From positions 1 through 5,709 of the forward strand of contig JAEYXC010000055.1 in assembly GCA_023428655.1 (NCBI GenBank): a stretch of DNA of 5,709 nt. The letters run 5' to 3'. Shown one piece after another: positions 5,363 through 5,709 of this stretch. The notes beneath the pieces were generated by a model that was not told the DNA's origin, made no database searches, and saw only the letters and a program-made list of their open reading frames with translations. The stretch comes from Bacillota bacterium. GTDB taxonomy: Bacteria > Bacillota > Clostridia > Lachnospirales > Lachnospiraceae. How positions within the stretch are numbered: the stretch's first letter is position 1; each line of letters begins with the position of its first letter. The translations under genes were made by a program, and so were the position numbers.

Positions 5363-5709
5363 TTACAAATCCTCTAAGCCGATCAGTTTAATATTCTCCT
5401 GTTCCTTTACAAGGCTATGTAACTCATCGGAAAAGCCCTTTCTTGAAAAAAGATAGCAATAATCCGGTATCACTCCGGCCTCCTTCGATAATTCCAGCAA
5501 TTTATCATATTCCTCCATCCCTGCCACTTCCTCCGACCAGAGACATTTACCGACCAAGCTCTTCTTATTTGAGCCTTGGGATAGAATATCAATCGTCCCG
5601 TGCTTCCCATACCAACGGTCCCACCATAAGAAGGTGTCCGCTAATCGGCCATGAAGATTCATAAGCTTCAAGAACTCCGTACAAACATCTGCAAAGTACT
5701 CTCCCATAT
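5363..5709 (-). CDS. DUF234-type ATPase, C-terminal fragment (5' end beyond window)
   Basis: This frame of at least 115 codons is open to the right edge, so only the C-terminus is seen; the ATG at 5707 is probably internal. The fragment resembles the C-terminal DUF234 domain (PF03008) of archaeal-type P-loop ATPases. It shows LWWDRWYG (27-34, numbered from the methionine at 5707), GTIDILSQ (37-44), LVGKCLW (51-57) and DYCYLFSRKGF (82-92). In typical members the equivalents read EIDIVA and GECKW and form a PD-(D/E)xK nuclease-like core. Here the aspartate is retained (D40), but the E-x-K pair appears as K54-C-L56, so nuclease chemistry is doubtful. The P-loop part should lie upstream of the window. 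It ends 77 bases before the DUF815 gene on the same strand and could share its transcript. Confidence 0.75.
   Translation of the reverse strand, partial: MGEYFADVCTEFLKLMNLHGRLADTFLWWDRWYGKHGTIDILSQGSNKKSLVGKCLWSEEVAGMEEYDKLLELSKEAGVIPDYCYLFSRKGFSDELHSLVKEQENIKLIGLEDL

Noticed and set aside
5443..5664. A 73-codon plus-strand open frame at the right end
   Set aside because: Antisense to the DUF234-type fragment, which has clear family motifs; proline- and serine-rich shadow with no start signal.

Overview
The window looks like chromosomal DNA of a low-to-moderate G+C anaerobic Firmicute, most likely a clostridial or Lachnospiraceae-type organism. This is inferred from strong AGGAGG-type ribosome binding sites before most genes, AT-rich intergenic DNA with a sigma-A-type promoter, the long PyrF subfamily, class I PyrC, and a DUF815 ATPase next to a DUF234 protein. 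I cannot name a species.

Layout from left to right. (1) Positions 1-212, minus strand: the N-terminal half of a YjbQ/UPF0047 family protein, running off the left edge. (2) Positions 213-613: a divergent intergenic region of about 400 bases. It holds the yjbQ ribosome binding site and a weak promoter candidate, one arm of a possible REP-like palindrome, and a near-consensus extended -10 promoter reading right. (3) Positions 614-1138, plus strand: a cytoplasmic cyclophilin-type peptidyl-prolyl isomerase, apparently a single-gene transcript. (4) Positions 1177-1229: a long hairpin between convergent genes that can act as a terminator in both directions. (5) Positions 1239-5709, minus strand: a run of five genes. 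In transcription order these are a DUF234-type ATPase C-terminus (cut by the right edge), a DUF815 AAA-type ATPase, a Nudix-fold protein with a degenerate Nudix box, pyrC (dihydroorotase) and pyrF (orotidine 5'-phosphate decarboxylase).

The last three junctions of the minus-strand run are tight (14, 52 and 9 bases), and no terminator is visible inside it. DUF815, Nudix, pyrC and pyrF are therefore probably one transcript. PyrC and PyrF carry out steps 3 and 6 of de novo UMP synthesis. The other pyrimidine genes are not in the window, and the run ends right after pyrF at the terminator. The roles of the DUF815 ATPase and the Nudix-like protein in this operon are unknown.

Most of the window is ordinary housekeeping DNA. 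The points most worth a second look are the Nudix protein, which lacks two of the three usual metal-binding glutamates, the linkage of a DUF815 ATPase to pyrimidine genes, and the altered nuclease-like motif in the DUF234 fragment. I see no CRISPR array, tRNA, rRNA, complete mobile element or defence island.
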